Program-made: the position numbers and the translations under genes
Notes under the pieces: model-generated
Told to the model about the DNA's origin: nothing
The model's input: the letters and a program-made list of their open reading frames with translations, nothing else
Databases searched by the model: none
In this document: positions 17,016 through 28,476 of the stretch, piece by piece
How the letters are laid out: every line of letters begins with the position of its first letter
Position numbering within the stretch: the first letter of the stretch is position 1
Assembly: GCF_003634935.1 (NCBI RefSeq)
Contig: NZ_RBXO01000001.1
Coordinates: forward strand, 7,589,501 to 7,653,500
Direction: 5' to 3'
DNA: 64,000 nucleotides
Source: Saccharothrix australiensis
GTDB taxonomy: Bacteria > Actinomycetota > Actinomycetes > Mycobacteriales > Pseudonocardiaceae

Positions 17016-17095
17016 GCCTCCGTTGCGACTCCCGAAAAACTGGGCGATACTCGGTAGTGAACCAGGGAGGTCGCCATGTCGGTCGCAACGGAGGC
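17016..17095. repeat. Perfect 14-bp inverted repeat flanking the promoter of the HTH gene
   Basis: GCCTCCGTTGCGAC at 17016-17029 is exactly inverted as GTCGCAACGGAGGC at 17082-17095. The left arm covers the -35 box and the right arm lies just inside the start of the HTH gene, 66 bp apart centre to centre. The layout suits an operator at which the HTH protein loops over and represses its own promoter, or a long-range mRNA/DNA hairpin. Confidence 0.8.
17023..17051 (+). promoter_or_regulatory. Promoter TTGCGA-17-GATACT
   Basis: A sigma-70-like pair, -35 TTGCGA (17023-17028) and -10 GATACT (17046-17051), has the ideal 17-bp spacer and lies 25 nt before the ATG at 17076. GGGAGG (17065-17070) is the ribosome-binding site. 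Confidence 0.65.
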
Positions 17096-17522
17096 CGCGC
17101 AGATCCGGGATCTCTTCGACCAGATCGAGGAGATCGAGGAGGTCGCCGCGAGCCTGTCCGAGGACGACGCGCGGCGGCACAAGCTCGACGGCGTGGTGGC
17201 CCGCGCGCTGCGCAAGGCGCCGCCGGTCCGGCCCGTGGTGGCGGGCGAACTGCTCGACCTGACCGAGAAGACGGTCAAGGCGTGGGCGCGCGAGGGCGTG
17301 CTGGCCGTCCACAGCCGCGAGCCCCGGCTGCTGCTGGACGCCGTGCGGCTGCACGAGGTGCTGCACGTGGTGTCCGAGCTGCGGCGCGCCGGCCGCACCA
17401 GGGGGCTGCTGGACGAGGTGCACCGCAGGCTCGCCGACCAGGCGCTGCTCGACCGCCCCGACCTCGCGACGAGCCTGGAGCAGCTGCACCGGGGTGAAGG
17501 ACGGGTAGTCCGCTCAGCTTGA
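17076..17522 (+). CDS. MerR/HTH-type DNA-binding protein, possible antitoxin
   Basis: A 148-aa protein with an acidic N-terminal helix (IRDLFDQIEEIEEVA) and a central winged/MerR-like helix-turn-helix (about residues 52-75: ELLDLTEKTVKAWAREGVL). The rest is charged helical sequence that could bind a partner. ATG at 17076 follows GGGAGG at 6 nt. Its last codons overlap the TTG start of the next gene by TTGA, a tight coupling typical of toxin-antitoxin pairs, and its promoter is bracketed by a 14-bp inverted repeat suited to autorepression. The antitoxin role is inferred from gene order and size; simple autoregulated HTH protein is the alternative. Confidence 0.65.
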   Translation: MSVATEAAQIRDLFDQIEEIEEVAASLSEDDARRHKLDGVVARALRKAPPVRPVVAGELLDLTEKTVKAWAREGVLAVHSREPRLLLDAVRLHEVLHVVSELRRAGRTRGLLDEVHRRLADQALLDRPDLATSLEQLHRGEGRVVRSA

Positions 17523-17953
17523 TCACCGTAGTCGAGACGCCCGTGGCCGGCGCCCAGGCCGCCCGGCTCCGCGGCCCCGCCCGCCAGGCGTACGAGCGCT
17601 TCCTGGACGAGCTGTCCCACCGCGGCTGCGCCGCCCTGGGCTACCGCGTCACCGGGCCGGAGCCCCTGCCCCGCCTGTGCGTGAAGCACCTGCGCGGCAA
17701 CGACCGCGTCGTCGTGGCGTTCCCGCACCCGACCGACGCGTGGGTGCTGCTGGTCGGCACCCACGAGGACGACCCCGGCCGCAACCTCTACGACGCCCTG
17801 TACGAGCTGGCCGGCGTCCGCCCGCGCCTCGACGAGCGCCGCACCAAACCGCCGTGCTGCGGCGACGGCGGCCCGCCGACCTCCGACGAGGACCTGGTGG
17901 ACGACCTGGTGGCCCGCGCACGCGCCCTGGCCAAGTCCCGCCGCCGGTCCTGA
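17519..17953 (+). CDS. RelE/ParE-like protein, possible toxin
   Basis: A 144-aa protein translated from a TTG at 17519 that overlaps the HTH gene stop. It resembles small actinobacterial RelE-superfamily toxins: an N-terminal helical part (ARQAYERFLDELSHRGC), then a beta-rich core (LCVKHLRGNDRVVVAFPHP, DAWVLLVGTHEDDP) and a C-terminal helix. Basic residues and a histidine occur in the core as in RelE-type RNases, but no catalytic set can be fixed. A distinctive KPPCCGDGG segment near residue 115 has two adjacent cysteines. Function as an mRNA interferase is inferred from fold-like features and pairing with a HTH gene. Confidence 0.55.
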   Translation: MITVVETPVAGAQAARLRGPARQAYERFLDELSHRGCAALGYRVTGPEPLPRLCVKHLRGNDRVVVAFPHPTDAWVLLVGTHEDDPGRNLYDALYELAGVRPRLDERRTKPPCCGDGGPPTSDEDLVDDLVARARALAKSRRRS

Positions 17954-18349
17954 CGGGCAGGGCGGGGGTGTCGGGGCCCCTCGCCCTGCCGTCACCGCGC
18001 GATCAACCCGGACCGGCCGGTGGCCGTCGCCGGGAGTCGGACGCGGAACCCACCCGGTGCCGGGCCACCCGGGTACGGGTGGAGCCGGTGGCACGGGACG
18101 TCGCGGGCACCGGCGGGGCCGGGGTCCGCTGGGTCGCGGAGGTGCCTCGGACCGCGAGCGGATCGCGGTCCGGGACGCGGGATCACGTCCGAGCGGACGT
18201 TATCTACTTCCGGGTAACAGCGGCAAGGGGCCCAACCGGTGATCACCCGGACGCCGCATCCGCCTGACCCCGCCGCAGCAGCGGGACCACCGCCCGTGCA
18301 CGGTGCGCGACGAGCCGCCCGCACGCGTGCGAACCGGGCCCGGACGCGG
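17954..18349. other. Intergenic region between toxin-like gene and rpoC terminator
   Basis: About 400 bases lie between two convergent genes. I see no coding region with a credible start and no further repeat. Several short overlapping open frames are GC-content artefacts. Confidence 0.6.
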
Positions 18350-18384
18350 AACGGCCCCCGGAGCGGGAGGCTCCGGGGGCCGTT
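18350..18384 (-). terminator. rpoBC terminator
   Basis: Perfect 14-bp stem (AACGGCCCCCGGAG with its complement) and 7-nt loop, 25 nt beyond the rpoC stop. It is symmetrical and could act on both strands. Confidence 0.85.
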
Positions 18385-18409
18385 CGGTCGTGCGGTGACC
18401 GCGATCGGG

Positions 18410-22306
<3,897 letters not shown>

Positions 22307-22412
22307 GTCTACTCTCTTCCCCTTTTTGGATCGTTGCCCCAGCAGGGCTGGCACGGGAGCTGGCGGTGGCCGCCGGGAGGCGCGGGAGGCGTCGCCCGGC
22401 GGCCGGCGAGGG

Positions 22413-25400
22413 TCAGTTGACGACGTCGTCCACGGACGGCGACTCGGTCCTCGACAGGTTGATGCCGAGGTTCGCGGCCGCGCGTTCGAGGTCTTCGTCG
22501 TCGCCGTCGCGCATCTCGATCGCGGCGCCGTCCGAGGACAGCACCTCGACGTTGAGGCACAGCGACTGCAGCTCCTTGAGCAGCACCTTGAAGGACTCCG
22601 GGATACCCGGCTCCGGGATGTTCTCGCCCTTGACGATGGCCTCGTAGACCTTCACGCGGCCGAGCACGTCGTCGGACTTGATGGTCAGCAGCTCCTGCAG
22701 CGTGTAGGCCGCGCCGTACGCCTGCATCGCCCAGCACTCCATCTCACCGAAGCGCTGGCCGCCGAACTGCGCCTTACCGCCCAGCGGCTGCTGCGTGATC
22801 ATGGAGTACGGGCCGGTGGAGCGGGCGTGGATCTTGTCGTCCACCAGGTGCAGCAGCTTCAGGATGTACATGTAGCCGACCGACACCGGGAACGGGTACG
22901 GCTCGCCGCTGCGCCCGTCGAAGAGCCGCGCCTTGCCGTTCTCCTTGACCATCCGCTCGCCGTCGCGGTTCGGGATCGTCGAGCCGAGCAGGCCCGTGAT
23001 CTCGTCCTCGCGCGCGCCGTCGAACACCGGGGTGGCGGTCTTCGTGCCGGGCTCCACCTCGTACAGGTCGGCGGGCAGGTTCTTCGCCCAGTCCGGGTCG
23101 CCGTTGATGCTCCAGCCCTGCTTGGCGATCCACCCGAGGTGGGTCTCCAGCACCTGGCCGATGTTCATACGGCGCGGCACGCCGTGCGTGTTCAGCACGA
23201 TGTCCACCGGGGTGCCGTCCTCCAGGAACGGCATGTCCTCGACGGGGAGGATCTTGCCGATGACGCCCTTGTTGCCGTGGCGGCCGGCGAGCTTGTCGCC
23301 GTCCTGGATCTTGCGCTTCTGGGCGACGTAGACGCGGACCAGCTCGTTCACGCCGGGGGGCAGCTCGTCGTCGTCCTCGCGGCTGAACACGCGGATGCCG
23401 ATGACCTTGCCGTACTCGCCGTGCGGCACCTTCAGCGACGTGTCGCGCACCTCACGGGCCTTCTCGCCGAAGATCGCGCGCAGCAGGCGCTCCTCCGGGG
23501 TCAGCTCCGTCTCGCCCTTGGGCGTGACCTTGCCGACCAGGATGTCGCCCGGCTGGACCTCGGCGCCGATGCGGATGATGCCCCGCTCGTCGAGGTCGGC
23601 CAGGACCTCCTCGGAGACGTTCGGGATGTCCCGCGTGATCTCCTCGGCGCCCAGCTTGGTGTCCCGCGCGTCGATCTCGTGCTCCTCGATGTGGATCGAG
23701 GTCAGGACGTCGTCCTGCACGAGGCGCTGCGACAGGATGATCGCGTCCTCGTAGTTGTGGCCCTCCCACGGCATGATCGCGACGAGCAGGTTCTTGCCCA
23801 GCGCCATCTCGCCGTTCTCGGTGCACGGGCCGTCGGCCAGCACCTGGCCGGTCTGCACCCGGTCGCCCTCGTTCACGATGGGCTTCTGGTTGATGCAGGT
23901 GCCCTGGTTCGAGCGGCGGAACTTGTGCAGGCCGTAGGTCTGCCGCGAGCCGTCGTCGGCCATGACCGTGACGTAGTCGGCGGAGATCTCCTCGACCACG
24001 CCCGTCTTCTTGGCCACCACGACGTCGCCGGCGTCGACCGCGGCGCGCAGCTCCATGCCCGTGCCGACCAGCGGCGACTCGCTGCGCAGCAGCGGCACCG
24101 CCTGGCGCTGCATGTTCGCGCCCATCAGCGCGCGGTTGGCGTCGTCGTGCTCCAGGAACGGGATCATCGCGGTCGCGGCGGACACCATCTGCCGCGGCGA
24201 GACGTCCATGTAGTCGACGTCGCGCGGGTCGATCTGCTCGACCTCGCCGCCCTTCTTGCGGACCAGGACGCGGTCCTCCAGGAAGTTGCCCTCGTCGTCG
24301 ATCTTGGCGTTGGCCTGGGCCTTGACGTAGCGGTCTTCCTCGTCCGCCGTCAGGTAGTCGATCTGGTCGGTGACCCGACCGTCGACGACCTTCCGGTACG
24401 GCGTCTCGATGAAGCCGAACGGGTTGACCCGGCCGTAGCTCGACAGCGAGCCGATCAGGCCGATGTTCGGGCCTTCCGGCGTCTCGATCGGGCACATGCG
24501 GCCGTAGTGCGACGGGTGGACGTCGCGGACCTCCATGCCGGCCCGCTCACGGGACAGACCGCCCGGACCGAGCGCCGACAGGCGGCGCTTGTGGGTGAGC
24601 CCGGCCAGCGGGTTCGTCTGGTCCATGAACTGGGAGAGCTGGGACGTGCCGAAGAACTCCTTGATCGCCGCCACGACCGGGCGGATGTTGATCAGGGTCT
24701 GCGGGGTGATCGCCTCGACGTCCTGGGTCGTCATGCGCTCGCGCACGACGCGCTCCATGCGGGACAGGCCGACCCGGATCTGGTTCTGGATCAGCTCGCC
24801 GACGGTGCGCAGGCGGCGGTTGCCGAAGTGGTCGATGTCGTCGACCTCGACCGGGACCTCGGTCTCGCCCGGCTTCATCGTCGTCTCACCCGCGTGCAGG
24901 CGGACCAGGTACTCGATCGTCGTGACGATGTCGTCCTCGGTCAGCACGCCCGTGGTGATCGGGATGTCCAGGCCCAGCTTCTTGTTGACCTTGTAGCGGC
25001 CCACCTTGGCCAGGTCGTAGCGCTTGTCCTTGAAGAACAGGTTCTCCAGCAGCGCCTGCGCCGACTCCTTCGTCGGCGGCTCGCCCGGACGCAGCTTGCG
25101 GTAGATGTCGAGCAGCGCCTCGTCGGTGCCCGCGGTGTGGTCCTTCTCCAGCGTCGTCAGCAGCGTCTCGGAGAACGAGAACCGCTCGCGGATCTGCTCG
25201 GTGGTCCAACCCAGCGCCTTCAGCAGCACGGTCACCGGCTGCCGGCGCTTGCGGTCGATGCGGACGCCGACGGTGTCGCGCTTGTCGACGTCGAACTCCA
25301 GCCAGGCACCCCGCGAGGGGATGATCTTGACGCTGAAGACGTCCTTGTCGGTCGTCTTGTCGATCGCCGTGTCGTAGTAGACACCCGGCGAGCGGACGAG

Positions 25401-25895
25401 CTGGGAAACCACGACCCGCTCGGTGCCGTTGATGATGAACGTGCCCTTGTCCGTCATCATCGGGAAGTCACCCATGAACACCGTCTGGCTCTTGATCTCG
25501 CCAGTGGTGTGGTTGGTGAACTCCGCCGTGACGAACAGCGGGGCCGCGTACGTCATGTCCTTGTCCTTGCACTCCTCGGTCGAGGCTTTCACCTCGTCGA
25601 AGCGCGGGTCGGAGAAGGAGAGCGACATCGAGCCGGAGAAGTCCTCGATCGGCGAGATCTCGTTCAAGACCTCTTCGAGGCCGCCCGTCGGCGCCTCGTC
25701 ACCCTCGTCGACGCGGCGCTGGAACCACGCCTCGTCACCGGTGAGCCATTCGAACGACTGGATCTGCAGGTCGAGCAGGTTGGGCGTCTGAAGCGGCTCG
25801 TGGATCTTCGCGAAAGAGACTCGCTTCGGCGCTCCGGGAATCCCCGACGTGGAGTTGGTCGCAGCAGTGGCCTTGGTCGCGCGAGAGATCGCCAA
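22413..25895 (-). CDS. rpoB: RNA polymerase beta subunit
   Basis: Core RNA polymerase subunit of 1160 aa. The start is TTG at 25895 (reading L-AISRATKATAATNS, as in Amycolatopsis-type RpoB) with GGAAGGA upstream; the open frame extends 73 codons further without conservation. The rifampicin-binding region reads FFGTSQLSQFMDQTNPLAGL then THKRRLSALGPGG. The key D516, H526 and S531 equivalents (E. coli numbering) are the sensitive types, while position 518 is Thr instead of Asn. The downstream neighbour is rpoC. The upstream gap to the mce operon is unusually long and palindrome-rich. Confidence 0.98.
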   Translation of the reverse strand: MAISRATKATAATNSTSGIPGAPKRVSFAKIHEPLQTPNLLDLQIQSFEWLTGDEAWFQRRVDEGDEAPTGGLEEVLNEISPIEDFSGSMSLSFSDPRFDEVKASTEECKDKDMTYAAPLFVTAEFTNHTTGEIKSQTVFMGDFPMMTDKGTFIINGTERVVVSQLVRSPGVYYDTAIDKTTDKDVFSVKIIPSRGAWLEFDVDKRDTVGVRIDRKRRQPVTVLLKALGWTTEQIRERFSFSETLLTTLEKDHTAGTDEALLDIYRKLRPGEPPTKESAQALLENLFFKDKRYDLAKVGRYKVNKKLGLDIPITTGVLTEDDIVTTIEYLVRLHAGETTMKPGETEVPVEVDDIDHFGNRRLRTVGELIQNQIRVGLSRMERVVRERMTTQDVEAITPQTLINIRPVVAAIKEFFGTSQLSQFMDQTNPLAGLTHKRRLSALGPGGLSRERAGMEVRDVHPSHYGRMCPIETPEGPNIGLIGSLSSYGRVNPFGFIETPYRKVVDGRVTDQIDYLTADEEDRYVKAQANAKIDDEGNFLEDRVLVRKKGGEVEQIDPRDVDYMDVSPRQMVSAATAMIPFLEHDDANRALMGANMQRQAVPLLRSESPLVGTGMELRAAVDAGDVVVAKKTGVVEEISADYVTVMADDGSRQTYGLHKFRRSNQGTCINQKPIVNEGDRVQTGQVLADGPCTENGEMALGKNLLVAIMPWEGHNYEDAIILSQRLVQDDVLTSIHIEEHEIDARDTKLGAEEITRDIPNVSEEVLADLDERGIIRIGAEVQPGDILVGKVTPKGETELTPEERLLRAIFGEKAREVRDTSLKVPHGEYGKVIGIRVFSREDDDELPPGVNELVRVYVAQKRKIQDGDKLAGRHGNKGVIGKILPVEDMPFLEDGTPVDIVLNTHGVPRRMNIGQVLETHLGWIAKQGWSINGDPDWAKNLPADLYEVEPGTKTATPVFDGAREDEITGLLGSTIPNRDGERMVKENGKARLFDGRSGEPYPFPVSVGYMYILKLLHLVDDKIHARSTGPYSMITQQPLGGKAQFGGQRFGEMECWAMQAYGAAYTLQELLTIKSDDVLGRVKVYEAIVKGENIPEPGIPESFKVLLKELQSLCLNVEVLSSDGAAIEMRDGDDEDLERAAANLGINLSRTESPSVDDVVN

Positions 25896-26567
25896 GATGC
25901 GTCCTTCCAGGGACAGGTAGCTGGCTAGCAGCGCACTAGCACGGCTGTCAAGGGTGCGGCGATGCCCGGCAATCCAGCTCTCGGCGAAGGGCAAACGGAA
26001 AGAGGGCAGCGCAAAGGGGCAGTCTAGCCACGCGCACGCCAACTGTCGAGAGGCACCTGGAAGGACCTTTCTCGTCGTCACCGACAGAGTGACCCTGCCG
26101 ACGCCCACAGTCAAGATGCCACGCGGCGATCACCCTCGTGGCGCAAGCCGGGTTCACTCGGCGTTACCGCCCTGACCTGCGGAATTACACGGTTGTGGGC
26201 CACAGTGAACTGTTGGCGGCGGTTCGTTGCCCGAAGGACGGGCCCGGCGGCTCCGCTCGGTGACCGCGCTGAAAGTGTGACCGACATCACTGTCAGTGGC
26301 GGTTGCGAGCGGGTCGCCGCGCCCCTTGCGGGCGCCTGGGCGAGCTGCGGGCCATGATCATAGTGACGAGGGGTCGGCGGGGCGCGCGGCGGGTGCCGGA
26401 GCGGACCTGGAGCGGGGTCCGGGACGGGGTCCGGGGCGGGCGAGGTGGCCGCGAACACACAGGTTCCGGGCCGTGCGCGTGCCGTGACACAGCGCGCACG
26501 GCGAGGCGCACCACCACGCACCGACCCAGACCCAGCCCCACCGCACGCGCAGCACAGACCTCTGGTC
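25896..26567. other. rpoB upstream region
   Basis: Non-coding stretch of 670 bases next to the rpoB start. It should hold the rpoB promoters. A weak candidate -10 on the minus strand is TGTAAT (complement of 26184-26189), but no matching -35 is clear. From about 26340 to 26560 the sequence is GC-rich and featureless until the palindrome array begins. Confidence 0.5.
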
Positions 26568-26695
26568 TCGTGTTCTCCCCGTATGGCCTGCCCGCAGGGC
26601 AACCACATTTGTCGAGGGGGTGCAAGCACGCTTCACCGCTTGCACCCCCTCGACAAATGTGGTGGTCTTTGACAGGTCATGCGGGGAGAACACGA
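26568..26695. repeat. Palindromic module 1 (long nested hairpin)
   Basis: The core is a perfect 26-bp inverted repeat, 26602-26627 with 26638-26663 (starting ACCACATTTGTCGAGG), around a 10-nt loop ACGCTTCACC. Outer arms of 14 bp (26568-26581 with 26682-26695) continue inward with wobble pairs. Between core and outer arms the left side carries GCCTGCCCGCAGGGCA and the right side GGTCTTTGACAGGTC. The same segments recur, inverted, in module 2. Confidence 0.9.
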
Positions 26696-26698
26696 CGC

Positions 26699-26907
26699 CT
26701 TTAAAGCTTTTCCTCCCCGGAGGTCTGCCCAGCGGCGAGCGCTTCTTTAAAGCTTGTGCGGGTGCCTTCCGCGCGGAAGTTCTTCGGTTTTAGCGGGTCA
26801 AAGCGGAAAAGAAGGGCGCTCGCCGCTGGGCAGGCCACCGAGGATGGGGGCAAAGCTTCTTCGAAGCTTTGCAAGCTTTTCAAGCTTCTTCGAAGCTTGA
26901 AAAGCTT
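26699..26907. repeat. AAGCTT-rich nested palindrome cluster
   Basis: Between the two modules lie: the direct repeat CTTTAAAGCTT (26699-26709, 26745-26755); an 18-bp inverted repeat CTGCCCAGCGGCGAGCGC (26725-26742 with 26816-26833) enclosing the 14-bp palindrome 26766-26779; a 9-bp hairpin (26851-26871); and a 16-bp hairpin (26873-26888 with 26892-26907). The last two share the 3-nt loop TTC. AAGCTT occurs about eight times in about 200 bp, which is far above expectation for this GC-rich genome. Confidence 0.88.
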
Positions 26908-26910
26908 TGG

Positions 26911-27042
26911 CTGCGTGCCATCCCCGTACGACCTGTCAAAGACCACCACGCTCGTCAGAGGGGCGCAAGCGGTGAAGCGTGCTTGCGCCCCTCTGACGAG
27001 CGTGGTTGCCCTGCGGGCAGGCCGTACGGGGATGACACGCAG
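26911..27042. repeat. Palindromic module 2 (inverted relative to module 1)
   Basis: The core is a perfect 26-bp inverted repeat, 26945-26970 with 26981-27006 (starting ACCACGCTCGTCAGAG), around the loop GGTGAAGCGT, which is the reverse complement of the module 1 loop. Outer arms of 20 bp with one G-T pair lie at 26911-26930 and 27023-27042. It ends 64 nt past the mce operon stop and could serve as its terminator. Confidence 0.9.
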
Positions 27043-27105
27043 CCCGACCGAGGTGTGCCCGGGGGTGGGCGGGTCCAAGGGCGAGGGTGTGCGGGGTGTC
27101 TTGGG

Positions 27106-27960
27106 TCAGTTGCACTTCGCCAGTTCTGCCGATTGGCCATCGGTTCGGCCGAACATCTCCATGTTGTCCACCTTCCAGCGGCCCTCGGACTTCTGGGCCG
27201 CCGCCCTCATCATGGCGATGCCGCCGCCGCTCTGGTTGTCCGTCGTGCGGGTGGTGACCTGGTCGAGGAAGAGCAGGACGGTGGCCCGGTTGTCGTCCAG
27301 GCTCGTCACGCCGCTGGCGACGGCCTTCACCGTGACCACCAGCTTCTGCTCCGGGGCCAGCGTCCGCACCGGGCCGAAGATGGCGTCGTACTGGCACTTC
27401 GCCTTGCCGGTGAGCAGTTCGCCCGCGGCGGCCTCGGTGGCCTTCACGTCGGTGAAGTTGTAGGAGAACGCCTTTTCCACGGCCTCCCGCACCTGTCCCG
27501 CTACCTCCGTCGTCCCGGCGCTGTCGACGAGCGCGCGGTTGTACTTCGTCTCGCCCGCCCGGCCCTGGAGCCAGACGCCGCCGGCCACGAGCGCCAGCGC
27601 GAGCAGCACCAGGGCGACGGGCAGGGCGACCGCGGTCGACGTCGTGGCGTCCTTGGCGCGTGGTGTCGGGGTCGGGCGGGGTGTCGGGGTCGGGCGGGGT
27701 GTCGGGGTGTCGGTCGTGTCGGCGCTGTCGGTCGTGGCCTCGGTGGAGGGCGGTGGTGGGTCGGTCTGCTCCGCGTCGGGCGCGGGGGCCTGGTCCGGCG
27801 CGGGTCCTTCGACGGGCTTCGGGAGCGGGTCCCGCCTCGTGGGCGGGGTCGGGTGGTCGGCGCGCTTGCGCAGGCCGGCCACCCGGACGCGACCGGTCGG
27901 GGTGGTGGGCACGGGGCGGCGGCGGGTCGGGGGCACGGGCTGCTCCAAAATCCTCGTCAC
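27106..27960 (-). CDS. Mce-associated membrane protein (Mas), Pro/Thr-rich N-terminus
   Basis: A 284-aa protein closing the mce operon. Residues 1-110 are cytoplasmic, basic and Pro/Thr-rich, including a PTPRPTP repeat encoded by two exact 18-bp units (27662-27679 and 27680-27697). One membrane segment follows (about 115-138, VALPVALVLLALALVAGGVW). The outer part resembles Mce-associated proteins, with conserved GTTEVAGQVREAVEKAFSYN and a C-terminal KVDNMEMFG. Such proteins stabilise the Mce lipid transporter. The start is GTG at 27960, overlapping the previous gene by GTGA. This sets its length, although longer frames exist upstream. Confidence 0.85.
   Translation of the reverse strand: MTRILEQPVPPTRRRPVPTTPTGRVRVAGLRKRADHPTPPTRRDPLPKPVEGPAPDQAPAPDAEQTDPPPPSTEATTDSADTTDTPTPRPTPTPRPTPTPRAKDATTSTAVALPVALVLLALALVAGGVWLQGRAGETKYNRALVDSAGTTEVAGQVREAVEKAFSYNFTDVKATEAAAGELLTGKAKCQYDAIFGPVRTLAPEQKLVVTVKAVASGVTSLDDNRATVLLFLDQVTTRTTDNQSGGGIAMMRAAAQKSEGRWKVDNMEMFGRTDGQSAELAKCN
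27662..27697. repeat. 18-bp tandem repeat inside the Mas gene
   Basis: Two exact copies of GGTGTCGGGGTCGGGCGG, with a partial third, encode the PTPRPT repeat of the protein. Repeat number is likely to vary between strains. Confidence 0.85.
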
Positions 27961-28463
27961 GCGCCGCCGGCCGCGACCGGCCCCAGCGCGTTGAGCTTCC
28001 AGCCGGCGTCGGTGCGGGTCAGGTCGGTCCGGTAGCGGTTGACCTTGCGCACCGACTGGCCGCCGTCGGGGGTGACCGTGGTCTCCACGACGGCTATCAC
28101 GTGGGCTTTGCCCGCCCGCGCGTCCAGCTCCGTGACCGCCGCGTCCAGCACCCGGCTGACGGTCACCGTCCTGGCGTCCGTGATCTGCTTGCGCCTGCTG
28201 TCGCGACCGGTCTCGATCTCGGCGCGCAGTTCGCCCGTGGCCGAGTCGAGCCAGCGGTTCAGGTCCTCGTCGACCTTCCGGTAGTCCAGGGTCGTGAAGT
28301 TCGCGATGCCGACCTGGCCCACGCGCAGCACCTCCTCGCGTTCCCTGGAGAACGCCACCGAGTCGTTCGTCGTCGAGTTCCACCAGGACACGCCGGCCCA
28401 GAGCGCGTACCCGGCGGCCAGCACGGCCAGGCCGGCCGCGATCGGCAGGAAAAGACCTCGCAC
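27957..28463 (-). CDS. Mce-associated membrane protein (Mas)
   Basis: A 168-aa protein with one N-terminal membrane helix (residues 5-25, FLPIAAGLAVLAAGYALWAG) and an extracytoplasmic domain of the Mas/VirB8-like type (SREREEVLRVGQVGIANFTT, then VETTVTPDGG). The GTG at 28463 is preceded by GGAGG and lies 13 nt after the mceF stop, the only clear gap in the mce part of the operon. It overlaps the next Mas gene by GTGA. Its predicted role is assembly or stability of the Mce complex at the cell envelope. Confidence 0.85.
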   Translation of the reverse strand: MRGLFLPIAAGLAVLAAGYALWAGVSWWNSTTNDSVAFSREREEVLRVGQVGIANFTTLDYRKVDEDLNRWLDSATGELRAEIETGRDSRRKQITDARTVTVSRVLDAAVTELDARAGKAHVIAVVETTVTPDGGQSVRKVNRYRTDLTRTDAGWKLNALGPVAAGGA

Positions 28464-28476
28464 GGTGTCCTCCAAC

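Noticed and set aside
26568..27042. CRISPR array or tRNA-like structure in the palindrome-rich region
   Set aside because: The repeats are inverted pairs, not regularly spaced direct repeats with unique spacers, and no cas genes are near. No cloverleaf can be drawn.
26756..28035. Plus-strand open frames running out of the palindrome region
   Set aside because: They are created by the repeats and by the antisense of the Mas gene; no start sites or conserved sequence.
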